From an uncultured Clostridia bacterium (GTDB lineage Bacteria; Bacillota; Clostridia; TANB77; CAG-508): 34,597 nt of DNA. Shown one piece after another: positions 16,914 through 24,882 of the stretch. Under the pieces are notes generated by a model that was given only the letters and a program-made list of their open reading frames with translations, was not told the DNA's origin and ran no database searches. Both the position numbers and the translations under genes were made by a program. Numbering within the stretch: the first letter of the stretch is position 1; each line of letters starts with the position of its first letter. The stretch spans positions 1 through 34,597 of the forward strand of contig CAQPRV010000035.1 of NCBI GenBank assembly GCA_948857205.1. Direction: 5' to 3'.

Positions 16914-17077
16914 TGCCATCTGGGACGGAGAATTTTGGCAATTTTCTATGATCTGACAACTTGTAAGAAATTATAAGAAAAAATAGCAACAGATAAAATA
17001 TAATGTTATGTCAAAAATTTTTTTCTTTAACATCAAGAATTATAAAAAATTGCCAAAATTCTCCGTCCCAGATGGCA
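16914..17077 (+). repeat. MITE-like palindromic repeat of the GGGACGGAG family, copy a
   Basis: A 164-bp sequence with perfect 32-bp inverted ends, TGCCATCTGGGACGGAGAAT... at 16914-16945 and its exact complement at 17046-17077. The middle (TCTGACAACTTGTAAG, AGCAACAGATAAAATATAA) is shared with the copy at 20052. It has no coding capacity and no clear target duplication. It lies between the permease and regulator genes and would form a strong hairpin in their transcript, possibly separating their expression. Confidence 0.75.
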
Positions 17078-17121
17078 TAATGTTTGAAAAAATGTTATTA
17101 TAATAAAGGAAAAGATTTACA

Positions 17122-17168
17122 GACTTTTTCAACTAGATTTGTGAATTGGGGAAGGAAAGCGATTAAAA
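17122..17168 (+). promoter_or_regulatory. Recurrent 5' leader motif, copy C (before response regulator)
   Basis: CTTTTTCAACTAGATTTGTG, then AATTGGGGAAGGAAAGCGAT and TAAAA before the ATG. It differs from copy B at scattered positions, but GGAAGGA keeps the 12-nt spacing. Confidence 0.5.
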
Positions 17169-17825
17169 ATGCAAATATTGTTAGTAGAAGACAACGAATT
17201 AATAGCCAAAGGTTTAAAATACTCATTAGAGCAAAAAGAATATAAAATGATACATGCAATAAACATAAAAGAAGCTTTAAAAGCAATAAAAAATAGTAAA
17301 ATAGATTTAGCAATAGTAGATATATCATTACCTGATGGAAATGGATTTGAGTTATATGATAAAACAATAAAAAAGGAAAACATACCAACAATTTTTTTGA
17401 CGGCGAAAGATGAAGAAGATAATATTGTAAAAGGATTAGAACTAGGTGCAGAAGATTATATAACAAAGCCATTTTCTACAAAAGAATTAATTGCAAGAAT
17501 AAATAGGGTAATATTAAGAAAAAGTAAAAATACGATTATTAAAGTAAAAGACATAAGTTTTGACTTAGATAAAATGTTAGTAACAAAAAATAATAATAAA
17601 ATTGAATTAACAAATTTAGAGTTAAGAATATTAAATATATTATTTACAAATATTAACAAAGTAGTTACAAGAAATTATATAATAGATAAAATATGGGAAT
17701 GGACAGGCAATGATATAAATGATAATACAGTAACTGTTTACTTAAAAAGAATAAGAGAAAAAATACAAACAGATATAATTATTACAATAAAAGGAATAGG
17801 ATATAGGATTGATGATGAAAAATAA
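17169..17825 (+). CDS. OmpR-family response regulator
   Basis: A 218-residue two-domain regulator. In the receiver domain the acidic pocket is E7-D8 (LVEDN), phosphoacceptor Asp51 (IVDISLPDGNG), the conserved Thr in FLTAKDE and Lys in ITKPFS. The winged-helix DNA-binding domain runs from about residue 125 (LTNLELRILNILF, DNTVTVYLKRIREKI, IKGIGYRI). It overlaps the kinase gene by 14 nt, so the two are translated together. It probably controls the upstream ABC genes, perhaps through the TGTCAC repeats at 13566-13582 (inference). Confidence 0.95.
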   Translation: MQILLVEDNELIAKGLKYSLEQKEYKMIHAINIKEALKAIKNSKIDLAIVDISLPDGNGFELYDKTIKKENIPTIFLTAKDEEDNIVKGLELGAEDYITKPFSTKELIARINRVILRKSKNTIIKVKDISFDLDKMLVTKNNNKIELTNLELRILNILFTNINKVVTRNYIIDKIWEWTGNDINDNTVTVYLKRIREKIQTDIIITIKGIGYRIDDEK

Positions 17826-19029
17826 AATAGAATTAAAAAAAGCAATAATTTACAGTATAATAGTATCTTTTATATTTATTATACTATTTATATTACTTTT
17901 ATATAAGGAATACAATGTATATACAATCAATTTTAACGAAAAAATAAGTTCAATATTTAATGAAATAATAGAGAAATATCCTAAAGTTGAGAAGAATGAA
18001 TTAATATCAATTTTAAATGAAGATACAAATAGAAATTATGAATTATTTAAAGAGTATGGTATAGATTTACAAAAGGACGCAACTATTTTAATTAATAATA
18101 CTATTTTTGAAAAATTTATTTTACTAGATACAATAATATTATTAGTTTTTATAATATCTTTATTATTAATTTTCTTAAGGTATAATTATAAAAAAGATAA
18201 GAAGATTATGGATATAACAAAATATATTGAAGAAATTAATCATAAAAATTATAAACTAGATATAGAAGATAATAGCGAAGATGAGTTATCTATTTTGAAA
18301 AACGAATTATATAAAACTACTGTTATGCTTAAAGAAATTGCTGAAAATTCGTTAAATGATAAAATAAATTTAAAAAATTCTATGGAAGATATTTCACATC
18401 AACTTAAAACACCTTTAACATCTATTATGATAATGCTTGACAATATTTTAGAAAATAAAGATATGGAAGAAACTATTAGAAATGACTTTATAAAAGACAT
18501 TAAAAGAGAAATTAATAATATTAGATTTTTAGTAGAGTCAATTTTAAAATTATCAAAAATTGATAGCAATTCAGTAAAGTTCATTCAGAAAGAAGTTGCA
18601 ATAAAAGAAATTGTTTTAGAAGCAGTAAAAAATGTTTCAATTATTAGTGAATTAAAAAATGTAAATATTTATATAAATGGTAATGACACAGATAGAATAA
18701 TTTGCGATTTTAAGTGGCAAGTAGAAGCCTTAACAAATATTTTAAAAAATTGTATAGAGCATTCATTTATCAGTGGAAACATTGATATTAGTTATGAACA
18801 AAATAATGTGTATTCTCAAATTGTAATTCAAGATTATGGAAAAGGTATAGAATGTCACGATTTACCACATATTTTTGAAAGATTTTATAAAGGAAAATTT
18901 TCTTCAAGTGAGAGTATTGGAATTGGATTAGCTTTAGCTAAGTCTATTATTGAAAGCAATAATGGATATATTGGAGTAGATTCTGAATTAGGAAAGGGGA
19001 CTGTTTTTATTATAAAATATCTAAATTAA
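17812..19029 (+). CDS. Sensor histidine kinase
   Basis: A 405-residue membrane kinase with helices at about residues 13-33 and 100-122 and a short extracytoplasmic loop of about 65 residues between them. Then come a HAMP-like linker, an H-box (MEDISHQLKTPLTSIM), an N-box (LTNILKNCIEHS), a G1 box (DYGKGIE), an F-box (IFERFYKG) and a G2 box (GIGLALAKSII). The loop is too short for a separate ligand domain; kinases linked to FtsX-type transporters commonly take their signal from the transporter, which fits the neighbours. The start is at ATG 17812 or 17815, overlapping the regulator gene. Confidence 0.95.
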   Translation: MMKNKIELKKAIIYSIIVSFIFIILFILLLYKEYNVYTINFNEKISSIFNEIIEKYPKVEKNELISILNEDTNRNYELFKEYGIDLQKDATILINNTIFEKFILLDTIILLVFIISLLLIFLRYNYKKDKKIMDITKYIEEINHKNYKLDIEDNSEDELSILKNELYKTTVMLKEIAENSLNDKINLKNSMEDISHQLKTPLTSIMIMLDNILENKDMEETIRNDFIKDIKREINNIRFLVESILKLSKIDSNSVKFIQKEVAIKEIVLEAVKNVSIISELKNVNIYINGNDTDRIICDFKWQVEALTNILKNCIEHSFISGNIDISYEQNNVYSQIVIQDYGKGIECHDLPHIFERFYKGKFSSSESIGIGLALAKSIIESNNGYIGVDSELGKGTVFIIKYLN

Positions 19030-19249
19030 TTGAATATAATTTAATTAGAAATAATATTAGTTAAAAGTAGTCGTAAAAAATCATTCTAAATTATAACAAT
19101 AAAAATTATTGAGAATATATAGGTAAATTCAAAGATTTTTTAGTTTTTTCTGGCTTATATTATAAGTATTAAAAAAATGAAAAATTAATTATATAAAGGT
19201 AACATTTATTTAAATTCAAAATATAATATAAATGTTAGAGGTGATTAAA

Positions 19250-19696
19250 ATGGCCTATTCAGAGAGAGAATTAATTGCAAGAATGGTTCAATGTGAAGCA
19301 GGAGGAGAGGGCGATAACGGAATGAAAGCAGTCGCTACTGTAATAATGAACCGTGTAAATGTATCAGATGGAGAGTATGCAAGAATATCACAAGGAGGGA
19401 GCATACGAAATATCTTATTTCAACAGGGTCAATTTGATTGTGGAAGAGAAACAATTAGAAATCAATATAATCCACAAAATATTTATAATATGACACCAAC
19501 AGAAGTTCATTACAATATAGCAGATTGGGCATTATCTGGAAACAAATTAAATGAAATTGGAAATTGTCTGTGGTATTTAAATCCATTCAAACCAAGTTGT
19601 AGTAATACATTCCCAAGTAATGGCTCAGGAACATTTCATACAAGACTTGGTGAACATTGTTTCTATAGGCCAACTCAAAAATATTCACAAACATAA
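19250..19696 (+). CDS. cwlJ: CwlJ/SleB-type spore cortex-lytic enzyme
   Basis: A 148-residue Hydrolase_2 domain protein. The catalytic Glu lies in MVQCEAGGEG, followed by VATVIMNRV, GGSIRNILFQQGQFDC and LWYLNPFKPS, all typical of the CwlJ/SleB family that cleaves spore cortex peptidoglycan during germination. It has no signal peptide or extra binding domain, which fits CwlJ (made in the mother cell, placed in the coat) better than SleB. AGAGGTG points to the ATG at 19250 rather than the in-frame ATG at 19232. A GerQ-like gene follows after 17 nt. This is the main evidence for spore formation. Confidence 0.88.
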   Translation: MAYSERELIARMVQCEAGGEGDNGMKAVATVIMNRVNVSDGEYARISQGGSIRNILFQQGQFDCGRETIRNQYNPQNIYNMTPTEVHYNIADWALSGNKLNEIGNCLWYLNPFKPSCSNTFPSNGSGTFHTRLGEHCFYRPTQKYSQT

Positions 19697-19713
19697 AATA
19701 AGGAGGAACTACA

Positions 19714-20049
19714 ATGGAATTTTCAGAAGAAAGAGAGCTAAACCAAAGAGAAAATAGACAAGGGGAACAAAATCAAAATAATACACCAGAAATTTTAACA
19801 AATCCAATCTACACACCAGCATTTTTAAAAGAACAAATTGGAAAGTTAATGAGAGTAGAATTTTTAATTGGCACAAATAATTTAGTAGATAGGATAGGAA
19901 TTTTACAAGATGTAGGAGCTAGTTATATATTACTTCGTTCTTTTGAAAATGATAGTCTTGTTTATTGTGATATTTATTCAATTAAATTTATAACAATATC
20001 TACAACAGGCATATATGGAAATATGAATAGTAGATATCATTATTATTAG
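19714..20049 (+). CDS. GerQ-like spore coat protein
   Basis: A 111-residue protein with a Gln/Asn-rich start (NQRENRQGEQNQNN) and a compact domain with MRVEFLIGTNNLVDRIGILQ, GASYILLRSFE and DIYSIKFITI. The pattern of a short beta domain that ends in a line binding a cation or partner resembles GerQ, the coat protein needed for CwlJ localisation. The match is by pattern and by position next to cwlJ, not by strong identity. GGAGGAAC precedes the ATG. The repeat copy b begins 3 nt after the stop. Confidence 0.65.
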   Translation: MEFSEERELNQRENRQGEQNQNNTPEILTNPIYTPAFLKEQIGKLMRVEFLIGTNNLVDRIGILQDVGASYILLRSFENDSLVYCDIYSIKFITISTTGIYGNMNSRYHYY

Positions 20050-20051
20050 AG

Positions 20052-20253
20052 TGCCATTCGGGACGGAGAATTTTGGCAATTTTCCTGCCATCTGGGACGG
20101 AGAATTTTGACAATTTCCTATAATCGATCTGACAACTCATAAGAAATTATAAGAAAGAATAGCAACAGATAAAATATAATTTTGTGTCAAAAATTTTTTT
20201 CTTTAACTATAAAAGTTATGAAAAATTGCCAAAATTCTCCGTCCCGAATGGCA
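20052..20253 (+). repeat. MITE-like palindromic repeat of the GGGACGGAG family, copy b, with doubled left end
   Basis: The outer ends TGCCATTCGGGACGGAGAAT... (20052-20084) and its complement ending GAATGGCA (20253) pair perfectly. A second left end, TGCCATCTGGGACGGAGAAT (from 20086), lies directly inside and matches the left end of copy a. The body is about 90% alike in the two copies. It lies between the GerQ-like gene and thioredoxin; the flanking TATTATTA on both sides is too simple to call a target duplication. Confidence 0.75.
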
Positions 20254-20302
20254 ATATTATTAAAAATTTTGGAAATAATAAATAATGGAGGGAATGATTT
20301 AT

Positions 20303-20623
20303 ATGGATATTTTAAATATTTCAAGCGGAAATTTTAATGAGGAAGTTTTAAAATCGGACAAGCCAGTTTTAATAGATTTTTATGCTGATTGGTGTGGTCC
20401 ATGTAAAGCAATGTCTTCAGTTATTAAGGACGTTGCTATTGAAATTTCTGATAATGTTAAAGTATTAAAAGTTAATGTTGATGAAGAAAGTGAATTGTCT
20501 TCACAGTATGAAATTTCTACAATTCCAACTCTTATTTTATTTAAAAATGGAGAAGCTATAAAAAATATTGTTGGTCTTAGAGATAAAAGTGAAATTGTAG
20601 AGTTCGTTAATCAAAATATTTAA
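20303..20623 (+). CDS. trxA: Thioredoxin
   Basis: A 106-residue single-domain thioredoxin with the WCGPCK active site, YADWCGPCKAMS context, the cis-Pro in STIPTLILF and the G-LRDKSEIVEFV end. It reduces disulfides in the cytoplasm with thioredoxin reductase, which is not in this window. GGAGGG sits 10 nt before the ATG at 20303; the in-frame ATGs at 20285 and 20294 are at or too close to this site. Its 3' end overlaps the convergent pseudouridine synthase gene by 17 nt. Confidence 0.95.
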   Translation: MDILNISSGNFNEEVLKSDKPVLIDFYADWCGPCKAMSSVIKDVAIEISDNVKVLKVNVDEESELSSQYEISTIPTLILFKNGEAIKNIVGLRDKSEIVEFVNQNI

Positions 20624-21482
20624 TTATTTTTTCTATATCGTTTGGTGGATTACATTGAAATTTCAACTTTTGTTTTGAAACAGGATGTATAAATTCAACT
20701 TGGTAACTATGTAAGGCTTGTCTATTTATTAAATTAGAGGGTTTTCCATATAGAGTGTCTCCTAGAAGAGGATGCCCTATTGCAGAAAAGTGTACTCGTA
20801 TTTGATGTGTTCTTCCTGTTTCTAATTTGCATTTTACTAAAGTAAAATCTTTAGATTCTTTTAAAACTGTATAGCTTGTTATGCAGTTTTTTCCATTTTG
20901 GCTAATACATCTTTCTATTATGCTATTTGCTTTTCTTGCTATGGGCAAGTTTATTTCTCCTTGTTTATTTTCGAGCTTTCCTGTTATAATGCATAAGTAT
21001 TCTTTTTTTAACATTTGCTTTGATAATTGTTCTTGTATGTATTCACATTTTGCAAAAATTACTATGCCAGATGTGTTAAAGTCTAATCTGTTTACTGGTC
21101 TTATTTTCTTTTTAAGTCCAATTTGATTATAGTAATATTTGACTCCATTTGATATAGAGTTTTCATAGTGTAGGTTTGATGGATGTGTTGCTATATTTGA
21201 TGGCTTATTTATTATTAATAACCATTCGTCCTCATATATAATGTTTAGGTTCATTTTTGTAGATAGTATGTTTGAATTGTCTTCTTGTTCTGATAGGTCA
21301 ATAGTTATTAGGTCATTGTGTTTTATGGGGTTTCGACTATCTGTTTTTGTGTTATTTAAGTAAATATTTTCAGATTTTATTAGTTTTGTTTTTAACCTGT
21401 TTGATATATTTAGTCTGTTTGATAGTATTTCGTTTATCGTTTTATTTGAGTCTTCTTTTTTTACTACATAATTTAATTTCAT
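20607..21482 (-). CDS. RluA-family pseudouridine synthase
   Basis: A 291-residue protein with an N-terminal S4 RNA-binding domain (TINEILSNRLNISNRLKTKL) and the RluA catalytic domain. The active-site motif is NRLDFNTSGI, with the catalytic Asp in RLD; the usual His before RLD is Asn here. The other motifs are YLCIITGKLE, LVKCKLETGRTHQIRVHFS and HPLLGDTLYG. It isomerises uridine in rRNA or tRNA; which site cannot be told from sequence alone. GAAAAAGGAAAAAGAAAAA before the ATG is only a weak ribosome binding site. Convergent with thioredoxin. Confidence 0.92.
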   Translation of the reverse strand: MKLNYVVKKEDSNKTINEILSNRLNISNRLKTKLIKSENIYLNNTKTDSRNPIKHNDLITIDLSEQEDNSNILSTKMNLNIIYEDEWLLIINKPSNIATHPSNLHYENSISNGVKYYYNQIGLKKKIRPVNRLDFNTSGIVIFAKCEYIQEQLSKQMLKKEYLCIITGKLENKQGEINLPIARKANSIIERCISQNGKNCITSYTVLKESKDFTLVKCKLETGRTHQIRVHFSAIGHPLLGDTLYGKPSNLINRQALHSYQVEFIHPVSKQKLKFQCNPPNDIEKIIKYFD

Positions 21483-21605
21483 TTTTTCTTTTTCCTTTTT
21501 TAAAATTTATAAAATTATTATATCATTTTATAAATATGATTGAAAATATATTTGTTGATGTTAATAAAGTATTAAAATCTCATTTTATCTAGGAATATTT
21601 TCATA

Positions 21606-21800
21606 TTAAAAAAGATACTCAATAAATTCATATGCTCTACAAGTACCATTAATATTATAAAGATTCTTGTAATGTACCATGGTTTTTTTTAACTCATTAT
21701 ATGGTAAAGAGTTTAAAATGTTTATTGTGTCTTGTAGTTCAAAACAAGATACTATAATTTTATTATCTTTTGATATTTGAAAAAATTGTTCCTTTTCCAT
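21606..21800 (-). CDS. Small protein of unknown function
   Basis: A 64-residue soluble protein, MEKEQFFQISKDNKII start, middle FELQDTINILNSLPYNELKK, C-terminus GTCRAYEFIEYLF. No family recognised. AAAGGAG lies 6 nt before the ATG and the leader carries part of the recurrent 5' motif (GTGCCTTGAGTAAG), which supports it as a true gene. It stands alone between the pseudouridine synthase gene and the element copy at 22021. Between 21837 and 22008 I see no gene, only AT-rich sequence. Confidence 0.6.
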   Translation of the reverse strand: MEKEQFFQISKDNKIIVSCFELQDTINILNSLPYNELKKTMVHYKNLYNINGTCRAYEFIEYLF

Positions 21801-21836
21801 ATGTTACTCCTTTCTTACTCAAGGCACTGCCTCTTT
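21801..21836 (-). promoter_or_regulatory. Recurrent 5' leader motif, partial copy E
   Basis: On the minus strand the leader reads CAGTGCCTTGAGTAAG, then AAAGGAGTAACAT and the ATG. It shares GTGCCTTGAGTAAG or a close form with copies B and D, but not the upstream AACCAGATT block. Confidence 0.35.
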
Positions 21837-22020
21837 CAATCCGTTATTTAAATGTTCTACAAATAATATAACATATTTACATAAAGAATACAAGTTTTTT
21901 ATATTATAACCTCCACTTTCAAAAAGTCGAAACTTGAGGAATATTAATAAAAATATTTTTTAAATATAAAGTATTAGTATTAATAAGTGAACAGAAATTT
22001 AAGAAACTTTAAACTTGTAA

Positions 22021-22260
22021 TGCTAAAATTCTGATTATTTATTTATTCTTATTTAATTAAGAATAGTGCGGGAAGGATTATAATTATTTATTTTTGAGTG
22101 ACTCTGGGGTAATCGTTCCAAAATTCTTAAAAAAGTTAGAAAACTTTTCTATAGAATTTTGAGAATGGGGCAACGAAAATAATAAATAATTATAATCCTT
22201 TGGGAGCGAGTAGATTTTATAAATACAAATAAATAATTTAAATTTTAAGCGATTGCCTTA
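22021..22260 (+). mobile_element. Structured non-autonomous mobile element, copy 2
   Basis: A copy of the element at 4557, about 240 bp. Perfect 12-bp direct repeats TTAAACTTGTAA flank it (22009-22020 and 22261-22272). The right end is intact (GCGATTGCCTTA) and the left end is worn (TGCTAAAATTC). The core motifs GAGTGACTCTGGGGTAA and GAATGGGGCAACGAAAA are conserved. In the middle stem it has GGATTATAATT against AATTATAATCC, where copy 1 has GGCTTCTAATT against AATTAGAAGC, so both arms changed together. It lies upstream of the HipA-like gene. Confidence 0.8.
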
Positions 22261-22332
22261 TTAAACTTGTAAAATCTTACAAAATATGATTTAATATTTA
22301 TAAATTTAAACGAATTTTTTTGGGGGAATAAA

Positions 22333-23331
22333 ATGTTTTTTAAAGATAAAGAAGAATATCAAGAATACTTAAGAAAAAACGAAATAAATGAAATAGAAAA
22401 TAATAAAGATAACTATTTTACATGGACAACAAATGGAGAAATTATATTAAAAGAATGTAAGAAAAAGAACAGTACGTTAGATGTAAGTAAATATACCAAT
22501 TGTATAGGATGGTGTATGCTTAAAGATAATGCGACAATGGCATTAATAAAGCATCCATTTGGAGATATCCGAAGAGATTTAAATAAGAATGACTATTATA
22601 TGACATTATATAATAATATATTACTACCAGAAATAGCAAATCAGCTACAAAATGAAAGTGCGAGATATTATATTGGAACAGAAAAAGAGTATAAAACAAA
22701 ATCATATCATAAACAGTATTTAGTAACATTAGATTTTAAACACAAAGATGAAAAAATAATTCATGGTGAAGAAATACTACAAGAAACAGATAGAGATATT
22801 TGTGAATTAAATATAAACAAATTGCTTAAAGCATTAGAAGAATATTTATCTATGCAAAATTGTAGTAAAAGTGATATTAAAAGAACTAAGCAAGATTTTA
22901 TAAAACAATCACTATTTAATAGATTTATTAAGCAATGTGATGAACATAATCATAATTGGGGAATACTAGTAAACCAAAAGACTAATTCAGCAAGAATGGC
23001 TCCACTTTATGATATGGAATGCAGTTGCGAAATTAACATACCTAATAGACATTATAGAAAAACAGATGATGGAAGTATTAACAGTTTAGAATGCTTTATA
23101 TCTCAGTTTGGAAATCAACAATGGTTTAAATGGTATATTGAAGAGATATTGGATAATTTCGACATAGAAAAGGCATTAATAAAATCGAAAGAAGAAACAA
23201 AAACAGAAATTCCAAATCAATATCAGCAAAGATATAAAAATTTTTTCGGATTAAGATTCCATGAATTAAAGCAAGCATATGAAAAAGTATATTTCAGAAA
23301 AGACAATAGTGAAATTAACAAAGTAAAATAA
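22333..23331 (+). CDS. HipA-like kinase-fold protein
   Basis: A 332-residue protein with features of the HipA C-terminal kinase fold. The segment FIKQSLFNRFIKQCDEHNHN (Asp-x-His-x3-Asn, catalytic loop type) is followed by WGILV and, about 20 residues on, MAPLYDMECSC with the metal-binding Asp in YD. The N-terminal part (FTWTTNGEIIL, MALIKHPFGD) could hold the nucleotide-binding lobe. There is no HipB-like DNA-binding partner upstream or downstream, so it is an orphan relative rather than a normal HipBA toxin. GGGGGAATAAA precedes the ATG. The mobile element ends about 70 nt before it. Divergent enough that the assignment rests on the catalytic-loop pattern. Confidence 0.6.
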   Translation: MFFKDKEEYQEYLRKNEINEIENNKDNYFTWTTNGEIILKECKKKNSTLDVSKYTNCIGWCMLKDNATMALIKHPFGDIRRDLNKNDYYMTLYNNILLPEIANQLQNESARYYIGTEKEYKTKSYHKQYLVTLDFKHKDEKIIHGEEILQETDRDICELNINKLLKALEEYLSMQNCSKSDIKRTKQDFIKQSLFNRFIKQCDEHNHNWGILVNQKTNSARMAPLYDMECSCEINIPNRHYRKTDDGSINSLECFISQFGNQQWFKWYIEEILDNFDIEKALIKSKEETKTEIPNQYQQRYKNFFGLRFHELKQAYEKVYFRKDNSEINKVK

Positions 23332-23387
23332 CTAGGTTTATAGGTATAACCATTATAAAAATCTAAATAAAAAATAAGGAAAATCAA

Positions 23388-23621
23388 ATGAAAAAAAGTG
23401 AAAAAGGTTCAATAACAATATATGTATTATGCACATGTTTATTAATATCAGTTGTACTAATAGGAATTTTTATGAGAAATCAAGCAAAATTAGTAAGTCA
23501 AAAAAGACAACAACAAATGATAGAAGAACAATATAATAATGATGACAAAATAGACGAGATATATGAAGAAACAATTGATAACTTGCAAATTATGGAGGAA
23601 GAAGATGAGAATCAGGTATAA
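23388..23621 (+). CDS. Small prepilin-like membrane protein
   Basis: A 77-residue protein, MKKSEKGSITIYVLCTCLL start, one membrane helix at about residues 7-28, then a basic and acidic helical tail (SQKRQQQMIEEQYNNDDKIDE). The KGSITIYVL signal resembles the Lys-Gly cleavage site plus hydrophobic stretch of class III prepilins or TadE-like proteins, but it is short of a full pilin domain. AAGGAAAATCAA precedes the ATG. Its last 17 nt overlap the start of trmB, so the two are cotranslated. Confidence 0.65.
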   Translation: MKKSEKGSITIYVLCTCLLISVVLIGIFMRNQAKLVSQKRQQQMIEEQYNNDDKIDEIYEETIDNLQIMEEEDENQV

Positions 23622-24270
23622 AAAATGGGCAAGACCAGAGTTAGAAGCAAGCAAATTTTACGAAGACAATCCAGAAGAATGGAAAAGCAGATGGAAAGAG
23701 CACTTTAAAGAAATAGAAAATCCAATACATTTAGAATTAGGATGTGGAAAAGGTCAATTTATATCAAACCTAGCAGTTCAAAAGGAAAAAATAAACTATA
23801 TAGCAATAGATTTAGTAGACGCAATGTTAGGGTTAGCAAAAAGAAACATAGAAAATACATATAAAGAAGCAAAAAAAGAACCAAATAATATAATAATAAC
23901 AAGATTTGATATAGAAAGAATAAATTTAATATTAGATAAAAAAGATGAAATAGAAAGAATCTATATAAACTTTTGTAATCCATGGCCAAAAGGAAAACAT
24001 AGAAAAAAGAGATTAACACATAATAGACAATTAGAAAAATATAAGCAATTTTTAAAACCACAAGCCGAAATTTATTTTAAAACAGATGATAACGATTTAT
24101 TTGAAGCTAGTATTAAGTATCTTGAAGAAGAAAACTTTGAAATAGAAAAGAAAACTTATAATTTGCATGAAGAGCCTATATTTGAAGCAAATATAGAAAC
24201 AGAACATGAAAAAATGTTTACAGAACAAGGAATAAAAATCAAAGCATGTATTGCAAAATTAAAAGAATAG
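23605..24270 (+). CDS. trmB: tRNA (guanine46-N7)-methyltransferase
   Basis: A 221-residue SAM-dependent methyltransferase that makes m7G46 in the tRNA variable loop. The SAM-binding motif is HLELGCGKGQF, followed by IAIDLVDAML, and the TrmB motif is FCNPWPKGKHRKKRLTH (Asn-Pro-Trp-Pro; the usual first residues are Pro-Asp). The FKTDDNDLFEASI end and TEHEKMFTEQGIKIKACIA tail are family-like. The start is taken at MRIRYKKWARPE behind GGAGG; a longer in-frame reading from 23563 overlaps the upstream gene without a ribosome binding site. Confidence 0.95.
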   Translation: MRIRYKKWARPELEASKFYEDNPEEWKSRWKEHFKEIENPIHLELGCGKGQFISNLAVQKEKINYIAIDLVDAMLGLAKRNIENTYKEAKKEPNNIIITRFDIERINLILDKKDEIERIYINFCNPWPKGKHRKKRLTHNRQLEKYKQFLKPQAEIYFKTDDNDLFEASIKYLEEENFEIEKKTYNLHEEPIFEANIETEHEKMFTEQGIKIKACIAKLKE

Positions 24271-24280
24271 AAGGTAAAAA

Positions 24281-24796
24281 ATGGACATACAAGAAGTTAT
24301 AGAAAATAAAAATAACAAAGAGTTTGTATTAAAAGCAGTAAAAGAAAATGGAAAGTTTATAGAAGTAGTAGATAGTAAATTTCAAGATGATGAAGAAATA
24401 GTTACACAAGCAATTAATCAAGATGGAGAAGCACTAGAGTTCGTTAGTGACAGACTAAAAGACGATAAAGAAATTATAATGAGTGCTATTAAATCAGCTC
24501 CATGGACAATTTGTTATGCATCAGAAAGACTTAAAGCAGATAAAGATTTAATCTCTATTAGTTGTAAAGAATATGGTCAAGCCTTGTATTATGCAAGTGA
24601 AGAATTACGAGATGATAGAGAAATTGTAAAAGATGCAATATCTAATAAAGGAATAATTATTAAATATGCAAGTACACGTTTACAAAAAGATAAAGAATTA
24701 GCAGAAATAGCAGTTAAACAAAATAAACAAGCATATCATTTTATATCAGAAGAATTAAAGCAAGATGATGCTATAAAAAATTTGCTTAATAGTTAA
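24281..24796 (+). CDS. DUF4116 repeat protein
   Basis: A 171-residue soluble protein made of about five helical repeats of roughly 24 residues with the DUF4116 pattern (for example LKDDKEIIMSAI, LKADKDLISISC, LRDDREIVKDAI, LQKDKELAEIAV, each after a FVSDR, YASER, YASEE or YASTR step). Such repeats are alpha-helical and probably bind other proteins; no catalytic residues. It begins 10 nt after trmB with AGAAGGT before the ATG and is likely in the same transcript. Its exact role is unknown. Confidence 0.85.
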   Translation: MDIQEVIENKNNKEFVLKAVKENGKFIEVVDSKFQDDEEIVTQAINQDGEALEFVSDRLKDDKEIIMSAIKSAPWTICYASERLKADKDLISISCKEYGQALYYASEELRDDREIVKDAISNKGIIIKYASTRLQKDKELAEIAVKQNKQAYHFISEELKQDDAIKNLLNS

Positions 24797-24882
24797 TTAT
24801 AAAATATTTATTTATTTTAAATAATTAAATAAAAAATGTATATAGAAAATATGAAAAAAAAGGAGTAAGAAAAATTGTTACC

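Noticed and set aside
19232..19249. Longer starts of cwlJ (19232), thioredoxin (20285), asd (4502) and trmB (23563)
   Set aside because: In cwlJ, thioredoxin and asd the upstream start overlaps or abuts the ribosome binding site of the next in-frame ATG, which starts the conserved protein; the longer trmB start has no ribosome binding site.
16914..20253. CRISPR-like or composite-transposon reading of the two GGGACGGAG repeats
   Set aside because: The two copies are 3 kb apart around ordinary genes, have no spacers or transposase, and are each complete palindromes.
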